A stretch of DNA of 64,000 nucleotides from Roseiflexus sp. RS-1 (GTDB lineage: Bacteria > Chloroflexota > Chloroflexia > Chloroflexales > Roseiflexaceae): the NCBI RefSeq assembly GCF_000016665.1, contig NC_009523.1, positions 5,207,501-5,271,500 on the forward strand. The letters run 5' to 3'. The notes under the pieces were generated by a model. That model saw nothing but the letters and a program-made list of their open reading frames with translations, was not told the DNA's origin and searched no databases. Shown here in pieces: positions 1 to 9,710 of the stretch (the first letter of the stretch is position 1; each line of letters starts with the position of its first letter). Both the position numbers and the translations under genes were made by a program.

Positions 1-541
1 AACTGCCGATCTGCAAGCAGCGCTTGCCAGGGTTGAGGCGCAGGCGCAGGAGCAGGCGCGGTTGCTCGAAGAAATCGCGCAGCAGCGCCAGGCGATTCGA
101 GAATTGAGCGTTCCGGTGCTGCCGGTGACCGATCAGGCGCTGGTGATGCCGCTGGTCGGCGCGATTGATACCGAGCGGCTGGCGGATATTCAGGATCGGG
201 CGCTGCACGCATTGCAGCGGTCGCACGCACGCTATCTGCTCGTCGATATCACCGGCGTGCCGGTGGTCGATAGTCAGGTTGCGCAAGGTTTGCTTGCGAT
301 CAACGCCATGTGTCGGTTGCTGGGCGCCGAAATGGTGTTGATCGGCATTCGCCCCGAAGTGGCGCAGACAATTGTGGGCCTGGGGATGAACCTGTCGTCG
401 CTGCGAACCGCCGCCGACCTGCAGACGATACTGGGTGAGATCACCCGCCGGGATCAGGGTCGTGCAACGCGCAATGGCGCCGCGAACGGCGGCATCGCAC
501 AGAACCATGCGTTCTTCGATCTGTTCAGCAGCCGCGATTGA
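1..541 (+). CDS. RsbR-like STAS-domain protein, C-terminal part
   Basis: The reading frame is open from the window edge, so the gene is cut at its 5' end; a TTG at 62 is an internal leucine codon and not a start. What remains is a coiled-coil-like Ala/Gln/Glu-rich linker followed by a STAS domain with the VDITGVPVVDSQVA motif, where the Ser/Thr after Asp is the usual phospho-acceptor of RsbR/RsbS-type stressosome proteins. The same linker and STAS module ends two other genes here, at 39770-41056 and 51955-53643, where PAS domains precede it, so this copy probably also has N-terminal sensory domains outside the window. The likely role is a cytoplasmic signalling scaffold. No RsbT kinase gene is visible in the window. 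Confidence 0.85.
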   Translation, partial: TADLQAALARVEAQAQEQARLLEEIAQQRQAIRELSVPVLPVTDQALVMPLVGAIDTERLADIQDRALHALQRSHARYLLVDITGVPVVDSQVAQGLLAINAMCRLLGAEMVLIGIRPEVAQTIVGLGMNLSSLRTAADLQTILGEITRRDQGRATRNGAANGGIAQNHAFFDLFSSRD

Positions 542-631
542 CAGTCCGTCATCGAGCAGGTACAATCCCCATCGGCGACATGCGCCGTCTGTGACGATTG
601 CCAGTATCGGGTCTCCTGCAAAAAGGTCATC

Positions 632-976
632 ATGACCATGCCGGCGAAAGGTTCACGTGCATCCGCTGCTCCCCGTGGCGCTATCGGGCGCATTCGCGGT
701 TCTGCCGGCGTCGCCGAAGAAGCCCTGCGTGGTCGCACCGAGCGGATAAAACGTCTGACTCCGCCACCCCCTCCGCCGTCTCCAACGTTTGAGCGTCTCC
801 TGACCATTGGAGGTCTGCCGTTCCTGCTCGTGCGCCTCTTCTGGTACAATCTGCGTGAGGTGCGCTTCTGGTGGCCCCTGGTTCTGCCGTTGCTGGCGTG
901 GACAGCGTGGCGCACCTATCACCGGGAGCGTGCAAAAAGCGTCCAGCACGACAGAACTGCGCAGAGTCGCGCTTGA
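632..976 (+). CDS. small hypothetical membrane protein
   Basis: The 114-residue protein has a basic, proline-rich first half with a run of prolines near residue 45-50. One hydrophobic, tryptophan-rich stretch follows (about residues 75-93, FWWPLVLPLLAWTAW), then a charged tail. A weak AAGG ribosome site lies about 8 bases before the ATG. No family is recognised. The hydrophobic segment argues for a real one-pass membrane protein rather than a chance frame, but codon evidence alone does not exclude a spurious ORF. Confidence 0.45.
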   Translation: MTMPAKGSRASAAPRGAIGRIRGSAGVAEEALRGRTERIKRLTPPPPPPSPTFERLLTIGGLPFLLVRLFWYNLREVRFWWPLVLPLLAWTAWRTYHRERAKSVQHDRTAQSRA

Positions 977-1000
977 CAACCCTTCTCCTCGATGTAAGAA
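973..1000 (+). promoter_or_regulatory. possible sigma-70-type promoter for the kinase/regulator pair
   Basis: A perfect TTGACA hexamer at 973-978 is followed after 16 bases by a poor -10 (TAAGAA, 995-1000). It lies about 100 bases upstream of the histidine kinase start and overlaps the stop of the preceding small ORF. The weak -10 keeps confidence low. Confidence 0.3.
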
Positions 1001-1096
1001 TAGTGTGATATATGGCGGGTTACGCCAAAATGTGCACGTGTCCTTTCGGCACTTTCGGGTTGGGTTGTTTGCTCTTCAGCGCAGGCGCAGTCATTT

Positions 1097-2647
1097 ATGG
1101 GCGCTTCTGTACAACTGGCGATCCAGAATAACTTGAACGCAAGCATTCGTGACATTGCGCTGAACCTGTGCGCAGCGACCGGTGCAAAAGCATGCTACCT
1201 GACGTTGCGTGAACGACCCGGCGCCTATCCCCGTTTTATCGGCGCTGCCGGTGTGCACGGCGATCCTCCCGATTGGAACGACATCGGCGGCGCCCACATC
1301 CTGCGGCAGATCGGGTATGGCGGGACGATGGTCATGCCGGATTGTATGACATCGGCAATGGCGCTGTCGCTTTCTTCCGGCGGGCGCGATGTCGGTGTCG
1401 CCATTCTGCTGTTCGATGGCGAACCGCCGTCGGTATCAGATACGATGGTCGCCGCAGCGCGCCTGGCAGCGCAGGCGATCGATGCGTCATGGCAACTCGC
1501 CATGCTGCACGATCAGGCGGAGCAGATCGCCGAGCGCACCCGCCTGCGCGAGATTCAGTTGAGCCGCAACCTGATCCGTGGGGTTATCGACAGTGTGCCG
1601 ATGGGACTGGTGCTGATCGATCCAACCGGGTATGTGCTGGCGGCAAACCGTGCGCTCGCAGGGCGTTTTGGGCTTGAGCCGGCGATGCTGGTCGGCAGGT
1701 TCTACGATGATGTGCTCGGAGCATGGAGTGAGTCGGCTGCATCACGCACCTTTGTTGAACGCCAACCGCAACGCCTGCGCCGCACGCTTCAGCGTCCCGG
1801 CAGCAGTGATGCGCTGATCGAGATTGCGAGTTTCCCGCTCTTCGACGCAGCCGGAGCAGTGTATCAGGTGGTCGAAGTATGGGAAGACATCACCGAGCGC
1901 GTGGCGCTGCAAACCCAACTCGTACGTGCCGAAAAACTGGCGGCGATCGGTCATCTCGCCGCCAGTATTGCGCACGAAGTCGGCAATCCGCTCCAGGCTA
2001 TTCAGGGATTTCTGGCGTTGTTCCTGGAACAGTGCGCTCCCGAAACGCCCAATCAGCACTTCCTGCGCCTCGCGGAAGAAGAGATCGAACGGATCGTGCG
2101 GGTGCTGGAACGGTTGCGCGACCTGTACCGTCCGCGCGCCGATGTTTTCACGAACGTCGATGTCAATGAGTTGATCGAGAGTGTTCTGTTGCTGACCGGT
2201 AAGCAACTCGAGCGTTCGCGCATCCGGGTGGTGCGCGAACTGACCCCCAACCTCCCCACGATCCAGGGTGTCGCCGATCAACTGAAGCAGGTGCTGCTCA
2301 ATCTGGTGCTGAACGCTGCAGAAGCCATGCCCAACGGCGGCATATTGCACGTGCAAACGCACCGCGCTCATCTGGCGTCGGGTCAGGAGGCAATCGCCAT
2401 TGCGATCACCGATACCGGGGTTGGCATTCCGCCGGAGCAGTTGACCCGCATTTTCGATGGGTTGCATACCACGAAAGAGCGTGGCATGGGATTGGGGTTG
2501 TATACCAGCAAGGCGATTGTGGAACGTCATCTGGGGAGTATCAGCGTGCAGAGCATTCCCGGCGAGGGAACAACCTTCGAGATTATGGTACCGATCAGGC
2601 ATAAGGAGAGCCGCCATGAAGCAACCGGCGAAAATCCTGGTCGTTGA
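1097..2647 (+). CDS. sensor histidine kinase (GAF-PAS-HisKA-HATPase)
   Basis: A cytoplasmic two-component sensor kinase of 516 residues without membrane segments. The order is a GAF-like domain (about 1-150), a PAS domain (about 160-270), the dimerisation/phospho-acceptor helix with SIAHEVGNP (His near 295), and an HATPase_c domain with the N box (NLVLNAAEAMP), G1 box (DTGVGIPPEQ) and G2 box (GMGLGLYTSK). It resembles NtrB/AtoS-type kinases in its HisKA motif. Its 3' end overlaps the response-regulator gene by 32 bp, so the two are translationally coupled and form a cognate pair. The sensed signal is unknown. Confidence 0.93.
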   Translation: MGASVQLAIQNNLNASIRDIALNLCAATGAKACYLTLRERPGAYPRFIGAAGVHGDPPDWNDIGGAHILRQIGYGGTMVMPDCMTSAMALSLSSGGRDVGVAILLFDGEPPSVSDTMVAAARLAAQAIDASWQLAMLHDQAEQIAERTRLREIQLSRNLIRGVIDSVPMGLVLIDPTGYVLAANRALAGRFGLEPAMLVGRFYDDVLGAWSESAASRTFVERQPQRLRRTLQRPGSSDALIEIASFPLFDAAGAVYQVVEVWEDITERVALQTQLVRAEKLAAIGHLAASIAHEVGNPLQAIQGFLALFLEQCAPETPNQHFLRLAEEEIERIVRVLERLRDLYRPRADVFTNVDVNELIESVLLLTGKQLERSRIRVVRELTPNLPTIQGVADQLKQVLLNLVLNAAEAMPNGGILHVQTHRAHLASGQEAIAIAITDTGVGIPPEQLTRIFDGLHTTKERGMGLGLYTSKAIVERHLGSISVQSIPGEGTTFEIMVPIRHKESRHEATGENPGR

Positions 2648-3431
2648 CGATGAACGTTCGGTGCGTATCATGCTCGAAACGGCGCTCCGCGCCCATGGAT
2701 ATCGGGTTGAGACGGCGGAGAACGGCGCTACTGCCCGCATGCGCCTTGGCGGAGAAGAGTTCGATCTGCTGTTGCTTGATCTGCAATTAGGCGATGTCGA
2801 TGGCATTGAGATCCTGCGTGAAGTGAAGGAACAGTCGCCTGCAACCGAGGTTATCCTTCTGACAGCGCATGGTTCGATCAATAGTGCGATAGCAGCACTA
2901 CGCTATGGCGCTTTTGATTATCTGCTCAAGCCGGCGCAGATCACGGAGATTCGTGAACGGGTTGAACGCGCGCTGCACCATCGTCGGGTCAATCTCCAGC
3001 GCACGGAACTGCTCCAGCGCATCAGTGAGAGCGCCCGCGCGCTCGGTTTGATCGAGGGCGGCGGCAATCCGGTTCCTGCGCCGACCGCTTCGAACGATTA
3101 TCTGACCGTGGGTCCGCTGGTGCTCGACTTGCGGCGTCACGCTGCGTATCTTGGCGAACATACGCTCACGCTCACCCGCACAGAGTTTGCATTGCTGACG
3201 GCGCTGGCGCAGAATCCCGATACGGCGCTCAGTTACACGACCCTCTCCGAGGCGGTGTATGGACGCGCACAGGCGGAAGAAGAGGCGCGTTCGCTGCTCC
3301 GCCCGCATATTGCACGGCTCCGGCAGAAACTCGATGCAACCAGAACGCCGGGCATTGCGCTGGTCAGCATTCGCAGCATGGGGTACATGCTGCAAACGGA
3401 GGATGCGCCAGCACCCGGATCGGCGCTCTGA
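2616..3431 (+). CDS. OmpR/PhoB-type response regulator
   Basis: The ATG at 2616 is chosen because AAGGAGAG lies directly upstream (2602-2609) and the protein then begins MKQPAKILVVDDE, a normal receiver start; the frame itself is open further upstream inside the kinase gene. The receiver domain (1-120) has the acidic pair VVDDE, the phospho-acceptor Asp in LLLLDLQLGD, the Thr of LLTAHG and the Lys of LLKP. After a linker of about 50 residues comes a winged-helix DNA-binding domain (about 165-260). The protein has 271 residues. It is the partner of the overlapping kinase upstream. Confidence 0.93.
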   Translation: MKQPAKILVVDDERSVRIMLETALRAHGYRVETAENGATARMRLGGEEFDLLLLDLQLGDVDGIEILREVKEQSPATEVILLTAHGSINSAIAALRYGAFDYLLKPAQITEIRERVERALHHRRVNLQRTELLQRISESARALGLIEGGGNPVPAPTASNDYLTVGPLVLDLRRHAAYLGEHTLTLTRTEFALLTALAQNPDTALSYTTLSEAVYGRAQAEEEARSLLRPHIARLRQKLDATRTPGIALVSIRSMGYMLQTEDAPAPGSAL

Positions 3432-3476
3432 ATGGGGAAAGGCGAGAGCCACACGCGCGGACACAAGGAGGTGACG

Positions 3477-4418
3477 ATGAACGCTCTTCCTCGCTTTCCC
3501 GATCATGTATCCATCCGCGAAGTCGGTCCGCGCGATGGCCTGCAAAATGAGGATGTCATCCTCACCACTACCCAGAAAGTTCAGTTGATCGACCGTCTCG
3601 CCGACACGGGGTTGACCCTGATCGAAGTCGGCGCATTTGTTCGTCCCGCCAACGTGCCGCAGATGGCGGATACGGCGGATGTCTTCGCGGCGATCTCCCG
3701 TCGTCCCGGCGTTGTTTACAGCGCTATCGTTCCCAATGCCATCGGTGCGCGACGGGCTGTTGCAGCGCAGGCGGATGCGCTCCAGGTCTTTCTCAGCGCC
3801 AGTGAAAGCCATAACCGCAGCAATGTCAATATGTCGATTGAGCAATCGCTGGCACAGGCTGCCGACATCGCGGCTATCGCCCGTGAAGCAGGCGTGTGTT
3901 TCGAGGCGGTAGTGTCGGTTGCATTCGGGTGCCCGTTCGAGGGGGATGTGCCGCTGGATCGAGTCATGGATCTGACAGCGCGCCTGTTTGATCTGGGCGC
4001 CGAACAGGTGACGTTCGGCGATACGACCGGCATGGGGCATCCGGCGCTGGTGCGCGATCTGGTTCTGGCGTTCTATGAGCGCTTCCCGCAGGCGCATCCT
4101 CGTCTGCATCTCCATAGCGCTCGCGGTGCAGGATTGGCAAATGTGCTCATGGCGCTGTCGCTTGGAGTAGACCGGTTCGATGCCAGTGTCGGCGGGATCG
4201 GCGGTTGCCCGTTTGCACCGGGCGCACCCGGCAATATCTGCACCGAAGACCTGGTGCACATGCTCCACGAGATGGGTATCTCGACCGGTATTCGCCTGCC
4301 AGCGCTGCTCGACGTTGCGCGTATGCTCGAAGGGATGCTGGGGCGCACGGTGCCGGGGCAGACGATCAAAGCTGGCATCTGCAAGCATTTGCCGCCGGAT
4401 GGCGCACCGCGTCGGTGA
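3477..4418 (+). CDS. hydroxymethylglutaryl-CoA lyase
   Basis: Cleaves HMG-CoA to acetyl-CoA and acetoacetate (leucine breakdown). The start at 3477 follows a strong AAGGAGGTG site. The 313-residue length fits the family. The DRE-TIM metallolyase signature VGPRDGLQNE lies near the N terminus. The C-terminal GGCPFAPGAPGNICTEDLV motif carries the catalytic loop cysteine, and HLHSARG is the metal-binding His-x-His. The gene follows the response regulator by 45 bp, so it may be co-transcribed with the two-component pair, although a functional link is not obvious. Related DRE-TIM lyases exist, but the glycine-cysteine loop favours HMG-CoA lyase. Confidence 0.9.
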   Translation: MNALPRFPDHVSIREVGPRDGLQNEDVILTTTQKVQLIDRLADTGLTLIEVGAFVRPANVPQMADTADVFAAISRRPGVVYSAIVPNAIGARRAVAAQADALQVFLSASESHNRSNVNMSIEQSLAQAADIAAIAREAGVCFEAVVSVAFGCPFEGDVPLDRVMDLTARLFDLGAEQVTFGDTTGMGHPALVRDLVLAFYERFPQAHPRLHLHSARGAGLANVLMALSLGVDRFDASVGGIGGCPFAPGAPGNICTEDLVHMLHEMGISTGIRLPALLDVARMLEGMLGRTVPGQTIKAGICKHLPPDGAPRR

Positions 4419-4479
4419 CTGCGTGCGGGGTATCCCGACGACCGGTTTGCCAGCATCCCGCTATCTTCTCCGCACTTTT

Positions 4480-4554
4480 GCCCCTCATCCCCCCTTGCTC
4501 CCTTCTCCCAAACTGGGAGAAGGGGGAGGTTGGGCGTCCTGATGCCTGAAACGG
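4480..4554. repeat. 75-bp dispersed direct repeat with CCCTTCTCCC hairpin, copy 1
   Basis: About 75 bp that recur almost unchanged at 4727-4801, sharing the tail TTGGGCGTCCTGATGCCTGA. At its centre is a perfect 10-bp hairpin, CCCTTCTCCC (4500-4509) pairing with GGGAGAAGGG (4515-4524) over the loop AAACT. It could act as a terminator for the HMG-CoA lyase gene. The same hairpin core occurs at 16323-16351 and 28348-28372. Confidence 0.85.
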
Positions 4555-4726
4555 GAGATGGTACGCTAGGGCTTGCCAACAAACCTGCCCCTGCAAGGGC
4601 GCGCGCACCTGAGGTTTGCGCCGGGTCGGGGGTGCGGGCGTCCCGCCCGCGTGCGCGCCGGAGGCGCGCGCACCTCTTAAGGGGAGCGTTCCTGGGAGAG
4701 ATGCGCGGGAATTCCCGTGCGCGTGC

Positions 4727-4801
4727 GCCCCTTCATCCCCCCGCCCCCCTTCTCCCAAACTGGGAGAAGGGGAAGGTTGGGCGTCCTGATGCCTGAAACG
4801 G
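4727..4801. repeat. 75-bp dispersed direct repeat with CCCTTCTCCC hairpin, copy 2
   Basis: Second copy of the repeat at 4480-4554. The stem here is 11 bp (4746-4756 with 4762-4772) and the loop AAACT is the same. Between the two copies (4583-4690) lies very GC-rich sequence with GCGCGCGCACCT-type motifs. No gene is visible between 4419 and 4921. Confidence 0.85.
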
Positions 4802-4921
4802 TCACGTCGCTCCACGAGAGACGCGCAAAGTGCAGCGCTTGTTGTGATCAACGTGTAAGATCACGCATTCCATGCCGGTGCTACGATAGGTGAAGAAAAC
4901 AGACATTGGGAGGAGGTGTGC

Positions 4922-6391
4922 ATGTTCAACCAACCACGCACCCGAACGACCGGCATCATCCGTCGGATCGCCAGACTGATCGGAATTGTCATCCTGGCGA
5001 TGGTCACAACTGCCAGTCTCTCGCCGTTGGCGGGATACGCCGAACAGGGCGACACCAGCGCAGGTACAACGATCTACCTTCCGCTGGTGGCCAAAGCGAG
5101 TTGCTCGGCGGATCTCCCGCGCATCAACGCGCCTCGATTCAGCGGCGCCATTCCTTTCGCGCAGACCGCTATCGCCTGGTTTGGCAAAGTTTCACCAACA
5201 CAGAACTACACCGACATCCGGGTAGGGTACAACGCGAATGAACTCTACGTGTACCTGGCAATTTTCGATCGCCACCTCTGGTACGACGATAATCCCACAC
5301 CACAGACTCTGACTCAGTGGGATGCAGTGACGCTGCTGCTGGACACCTCTGGCGGCGCTGTACTTTCACCTGCTTCCTGGAAGATCGTGGCGCAGTTGTA
5401 CGGCGATCCGAGTCCACAACGTCGCGCCGTCTATCGTGGCAGCGCAACAGGCTGGCAGGCGACCAGCATCTCCTTCAACGCCGTCCCAGGCTGGCGCGGC
5501 AATGCGCTGAACGATAACAGCGACACCGACCGGGGATGGGCAATGGGGTTCACCATTCCGTTCAGCAGTCTGGGGCTTTCATCCGCCCCACTTGATGGAA
5601 CGTCCTGGCGTATGGCAGTGATCGTTCATGACCGCGACACGCGCGCCGGTCCGCCAATTGGGGATCAGTTCTGGCCCCCGCAGGGTTCGCTCGACTCTCC
5701 CGGTTGCTGGGGCGTGTTGAACTTCGGGTTGCCCTCGTACCAGAGCAATGTAACGCCAACCGGATCGGTGACCATCCGGCGTCCCACCGAGCGCAGTCCG
5801 CTCGTCCCGGATGCCGATGTGGGCGGGGCGATCACCAATCAGTGCCCGGGTGACGAGAACCATATCTGGAATGAGTGGGGTAATCGCAATTATGGGCGCG
5901 CCCCCGATTTCAACATCCAGAACCAGTCTGACATAGCCGACTGGCCCTGTTTTGCGAAGTATTACGTCACCTTTCCCCTCGACAGCATACCGCCCGGCAA
6001 GGTGATCGTTTCAGCCACGCTGACGCTCCATCAGTTCGGGAACTCTGGCGGGATGGATGTTGCGAAACCTTCGTGGATTCAGGTGCTGACGGCTGCGGGA
6101 GACTGGAGCGAGGATACCATTACCTGGAACAACGCGCCAATTGCCTATGAGAATGTTGGCGGAAGTTGGGTCAATCCCACCACCCTGACCGGCTGGCCTG
6201 GCACTCCGCGTACCTGGGATGTGTCGTATGCCGTGGCGCGGGCATATGCGCGGGGTGAGCCGTTGCGTCTCATTCTCTACTCCGCCGACTCGGACTATCA
6301 CAGTGGAAAGTATTTCGTCTCTTCCGACACCGGCGACTGGAATATCGCAGGGCGACCGCGCCTTGACGTGCGGTGGGGCGAGGCGCGGTAG
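4922..6391 (+). CDS. secreted protein with CBM9-like and DNRLRE-like domains
   Basis: The ATG at 4922 follows GGGAGGAGG (4908-4916). A basic N terminus and hydrophobic helix (about residues 18-40, ending LAGYAEQ) form a signal peptide. Next comes the short motif TIYLPLVAKAS, then a domain resembling the carbohydrate-binding family 9-like domain of extracellular enzymes (about 65-280; VGYNANELYVYLAIFD, DAVTLLLDTSG). The C-terminal third (about 290-489) resembles the DNRLRE/cell-surface domain, with the telltale WSEDTITWNNAP. No catalytic domain is evident, so a cell-surface or matrix binding role is likely (inference). The gene stands alone, closed by a strong hairpin downstream. Confidence 0.85.
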   Translation: MFNQPRTRTTGIIRRIARLIGIVILAMVTTASLSPLAGYAEQGDTSAGTTIYLPLVAKASCSADLPRINAPRFSGAIPFAQTAIAWFGKVSPTQNYTDIRVGYNANELYVYLAIFDRHLWYDDNPTPQTLTQWDAVTLLLDTSGGAVLSPASWKIVAQLYGDPSPQRRAVYRGSATGWQATSISFNAVPGWRGNALNDNSDTDRGWAMGFTIPFSSLGLSSAPLDGTSWRMAVIVHDRDTRAGPPIGDQFWPPQGSLDSPGCWGVLNFGLPSYQSNVTPTGSVTIRRPTERSPLVPDADVGGAITNQCPGDENHIWNEWGNRNYGRAPDFNIQNQSDIADWPCFAKYYVTFPLDSIPPGKVIVSATLTLHQFGNSGGMDVAKPSWIQVLTAAGDWSEDTITWNNAPIAYENVGGSWVNPTTLTGWPGTPRTWDVSYAVARAYARGEPLRLILYSADSDYHSGKYFVSSDTGDWNIAGRPRLDVRWGEAR

Positions 6392-6461
6392 GGTTGTAGT
6401 TGGCAGCAAGCAGGTTCGCAGTGGCAGCGATGTCGCAGCGCAACGTCTCCACGACAACATT

Positions 6462-6496
6462 CGGGGCAGGTGAAGGTATTGCCTTCACCTGCCCCG
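6462..6496. terminator. bidirectional hairpin terminator
   Basis: A perfect 15-bp stem (6462-6476 with 6482-6496) over a 5-base loop lies between the convergent ends of the secreted-protein gene and aceA. There is no clear T-run on either side, so it may act through the hairpin alone or with Rho. Confidence 0.75.
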
Positions 6497-6520
6497 TTGC
6501 CTCAACCGAAAGCCAGTGCA

Positions 6521-7807
6521 TCAATGAAACTGCTCTTCTTCGGTCGAACCGGCGAGCGCCGTTGTTGAGGAGAGACCGCCAGAAATGATGGTGGACACCT
6601 CATCGAAATAGCCGGTTCCCACCTCGCGCTGATGGCGCGTTGCGGTATACCCATGCTGCTCAGCCGCAAACTCCGCCTGCTGCAATCGCACATACGCGGT
6701 CATTCCCTCGGCAGCATACGCTTTTGCAAGTTCGAAGGCGTAGTAGTTGATCATATGCCAGCCAGCCAGCGTGATGAACTGGAACTTGTACCCCATTGCT
6801 GCAAGTTCGCGCTGGAACGTTGCGATGGTCGCTTCATCCAGGTAGCGTTTCCAGTTGAACGACGGCGAGCAGTTATACGCCAGCATCTTGCCGGGGAATT
6901 TCGCGTGGATTCCCTCGGCGAACCGCCGTGCCTCGTCCAGATCGGGATGCGCCGTCTCACACCAGATCAGGTCGGCATAGGGCGCATACGCCAGACCACG
7001 GGCGATTGCCGCATCCAGCCCGCTCTTCACCCGGTAAAAGCCCTCCGGTGTGCGTTCACCGGTGATAAAGGGGCGGTCGTACTCATCGGCATCAGACAGG
7101 AGCAGCGTCGCTGCCTGCGCATCGGTGCGGGCGATCAGCACCGTCGGCACGTCCAGCACATCAGCCGCCAGGCGCGCCGCCGTGAGCGTGCGGATAAACT
7201 GCGATGTCGGCACCAGTACCTTCCCACCCAGGTGCCCACACTTCTTCTCCGACGCCAGTTGATCCTCGAAGTGAACTCCCGACGCGCCAGCCTCGATCAT
7301 CGCCTTCGTCAACTCGAACGCATGCAGCGGACCGCCAAACCCTGCCTCGGCATCAGCGACAATCGGCGCATACCAGTAAATATCGTTATGCCCTTCCGAT
7401 GCGTGGATCTGGTCGGCGCGCATGAGCGCGTTATTGATCCGACGCACCAGCGCCGGGACGCTGTTCGACGGATAGAGGCTCTGGTCGGGGTAGGTCTGTC
7501 CCGCCAGGTTCGCGTCGGCAGCCACCTGCCAGCCGCTCATATAGATCGCCTTGATCCCGGCGCGCACCATCTGGGTTGCCTGTGCGCCGGTCAGTGCGCC
7601 AAACGTCGCCACATACGGTTCGGTCTGCAACAGATCCCACAACCGCCGGGCGCCCACATTCGCCAGCGTGTACTCGATCTTGAGGGTGCCGCGCAACCGC
7701 ACCACATCGGCGGCGCTGTAGTCGCGTCGGATGCCCTGCCAGCGCGGGTCGGTCGCCCAGCGCCGTTCCAGCTCAGCGATCTCCTGGTCACGATTGACAG
7801 CGGACAT
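6521..7807 (-). CDS. aceA: isocitrate lyase
   Basis: Splits isocitrate into glyoxylate and succinate, the first step of the glyoxylate bypass. The 428-residue length is that of short bacterial AceA. The active-site motif KKCGHLGGK with its catalytic cysteine is intact, as are [21 protein letters not shown] and the NCSPSFNWK segment. Of two possible starts, the ATG at 7807 is preferred to a GTG at 7816 because AAGGGAG sits at the right distance. It is the second gene of an operon, 21 bp after aceB. Confidence 0.96.
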   Translation of the reverse strand: MSAVNRDQEIAELERRWATDPRWQGIRRDYSAADVVRLRGTLKIEYTLANVGARRLWDLLQTEPYVATFGALTGAQATQMVRAGIKAIYMSGWQVAADANLAGQTYPDQSLYPSNSVPALVRRINNALMRADQIHASEGHNDIYWYAPIVADAEAGFGGPLHAFELTKAMIEAGASGVHFEDQLASEKKCGHLGGKVLVPTSQFIRTLTAARLAADVLDVPTVLIARTDAQAATLLLSDADEYDRPFITGERTPEGFYRVKSGLDAAIARGLAYAPYADLIWCETAHPDLDEARRFAEGIHAKFPGKMLAYNCSPSFNWKRYLDEATIATFQRELAAMGYKFQFITLAGWHMINYYAFELAKAYAAEGMTAYVRLQQAEFAAEQHGYTATRHQREVGTGYFDEVSTIISGGLSSTTALAGSTEEEQFH

Positions 7808-7828
7808 AACACACACTCCCTTGTGGTT

Positions 7829-9400
7829 TCAATCCAGACGACGGTAGCCGGGGATGGTCAGGAACTCGACAAAATCATGCGACAGTGTCAGTTCATCGAG
7901 GAGTTCGGCAGCCTGCGCGAAGTGATGATCGCCGGTGCGGGCAGTGACGAGTGCGTGCAATTCTTCATCACGGATCGTCTTGTACATGGTCTCATCGACC
8001 GTGCGACCATCGTTCAGTTTCGCGTTGTAGCGCACCCACTGCCAGATCTGCGAACGCGCAATCTCAGCAGTCGCCACATCTTCCATCAGATTGAAAATCG
8101 CAACCGCGCCGCGACCGCCAAGCCACGCCTCGAGGTATTGCAGCGCCACATTGATATTGTTGCGCAACCCGGCTTCGGTGATGGTTCCCTGCGGGATGGT
8201 CAGCAGATCGGCAGCGGTGACGTGCACCTCGGGCACATAGTGGATCTGATGATCACCCGGAAACGCCGTGTTGAAGACTTCGAGCACCGTCGGCACCAGG
8301 TCGGGATGCGCCACCCAGGCGCCATCGAACCCTTGCTTCGCCTCGCGCTCTTTATCGGCGCGCACCTGCGCCAGGGCGCGTTCGGTAATCTCCGGTTCGC
8401 GGCGGTTCGGAATGAACGCCGACATGCCGCCGAGCGCGTGGGCGCCGTGCTTGTGGCACGCATAGACCACGAGTTCCGCCGCTGAACGCAGGAAGTGGGT
8501 CGTCATCGTCACCTGTGCGCGATCGGGGAAGATCCAGTCGTCGCGGTGGCTGAACGTCTTGATGAAACTGTAGATATAATCCCAGCGACCCAGGTTCAAA
8601 CCGCTGCTGTGTTCGCGCAACTCGTACAGAATCTCTTCCATCTCGAACGCCGCCAGAATGTGCTCGATCAGTACGGTGGCGCGGATCGTACCGTGCGGGA
8701 TGCCGAGCCGATCCTGCGCAAAGTTGAACACGTCGTTCCAGAGCCGCGCTTCCAGGTGGCTCTGCATCTTCGGCAGGTAGAAATACGGACCGCTACCGCG
8801 TCGGATCAACTCGTGCGCATTGTGGAAAAAGTACAACCCGAAATCGAAGAAAGCGCCAGCCACTGGCTCATCATCAACGTGGACATGCTTCTCGACAAGG
8901 TGCCAGCCGCGCGGTCGCACCGCCAGGGTGGCGGTTGTGTCATTCAGGCGATACTCACGCCCCTCCGGGCTGACGAAGGTGATCGTCCGGCGAACGGCAT
9001 CACGCAGGTTGAGTTGCCCCTGAACGATGTTTTCCCAGGTTGGGGCGTTGGCATCCTCAAAATCCGCCATAAAGACCTGTGCGCCAGAGTTGAGCGCATT
9101 GATCACCATACGCCGATCAGTAGGACCGGTAATCTCAACCCGCCGATTGGAAAAGTCAGCGGGAATGGAAGCCACCCTCCAATCGCCGCCGCGAATGTCA
9201 ACCGTCTCAGGCAGGAAATCGGGCAGTGCGCCGGATTTGATGTCCGCCCATCGCTGATCACGTGCAGCCAGCAGCGCGCGCCGGCGATGCTCGAACTGAC
9301 GCGCCAGTGAGGCAACAAAATCGAGCGCTTCAGCCGTGAGGATCTCTGACCATTCCGGCCTGGTCGGACCAAGAAGTTCGACACGATACGGTGTGTCCAC
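7829..9400 (-). CDS. aceB: malate synthase (AceB type)
   Basis: Condenses glyoxylate with acetyl-CoA to malate. The 523 residues match the A-type enzyme. Family segments include [14 protein letters not shown], the [13 protein letters not shown] region, [20 protein letters not shown] and [12 protein letters not shown]. The start is GTG at 9400 with AAGGAGG six bases upstream on the minus strand. It forms an operon with aceA directly downstream. In this organism the same glyoxylate pool is also fed by malyl-CoA cleavage from the 3-HP bicycle genes at 16.4-24.7 kb. Confidence 0.96.
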   Translation of the reverse strand: MDTPYRVELLGPTRPEWSEILTAEALDFVASLARQFEHRRRALLAARDQRWADIKSGALPDFLPETVDIRGGDWRVASIPADFSNRRVEITGPTDRRMVINALNSGAQVFMADFEDANAPTWENIVQGQLNLRDAVRRTITFVSPEGREYRLNDTTATLAVRPRGWHLVEKHVHVDDEPVAGAFFDFGLYFFHNAHELIRRGSGPYFYLPKMQSHLEARLWNDVFNFAQDRLGIPHGTIRATVLIEHILAAFEMEEILYELREHSSGLNLGRWDYIYSFIKTFSHRDDWIFPDRAQVTMTTHFLRSAAELVVYACHKHGAHALGGMSAFIPNRREPEITERALAQVRADKEREAKQGFDGAWVAHPDLVPTVLEVFNTAFPGDHQIHYVPEVHVTAADLLTIPQGTITEAGLRNNINVALQYLEAWLGGRGAVAIFNLMEDVATAEIARSQIWQWVRYNAKLNDGRTVDETMYKTIRDEELHALVTARTGDHHFAQAAELLDELTLSHDFVEFLTIPGYRRLD

Positions 9401-9550
9401 TACTTTCCTCCTTGAAGTGAACAGGCAGTCCTTCTTATATTAGTGACGCCAGTTACAATCTTGCCGTGCATGTCCGGGACGCTGCTGTAACGACGCCGCT
9501 CCTCAAGGCGAGGGTTCCTTCAGTATACCCGATGTTCCCTTGCACCACGT

Positions 9551-9590
9551 GCACAACCTTCAACCTTCAACCTTCAACCTTCACCCCACA
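9551..9590. repeat. short heptamer array (TTCAACC units)
   Basis: Five to six 7-bp units of the form TTCAACC/TTCACCC lie in the gap between the divergent aceB and aminotransferase genes. This is the reverse complement of the GGTTGAA dialect found at 24.7, 36.7, 58.0 and 59.7 kb. Apart from this array nothing recognisable was seen between 9401 and 9710. Confidence 0.8.
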
Positions 9591-9710
9591 CTCCGAAATC
9601 CGCCATGCGGCGTATCCCGGCATAGCCGACAGGCAGACGCACACGGCTGTGCGTCGCGCTACACTCGCAGCAGCAGCGGCGAAAAGCGCCGCCAAAAGGA
9701 GGAGCATAGT

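Noticed and set aside
454-915. 153-residue minus-strand ORF
   Set aside because: Antisense to the STAS gene end and the small membrane protein; its composition is Arg/Gly-rich with a glycine run from a repeated codon, typical of a shadow frame.
1742-4388. two long minus-strand ORFs
   Set aside because: They are shadows of the histidine kinase, response regulator and HMG-CoA lyase genes, which carry unmistakable motifs on the plus strand.
6632-8485. 617-residue plus-strand ORF
   Set aside because: Antisense to aceA and the 3' part of aceB; its sequence is rich in Arg and has no domain pattern.
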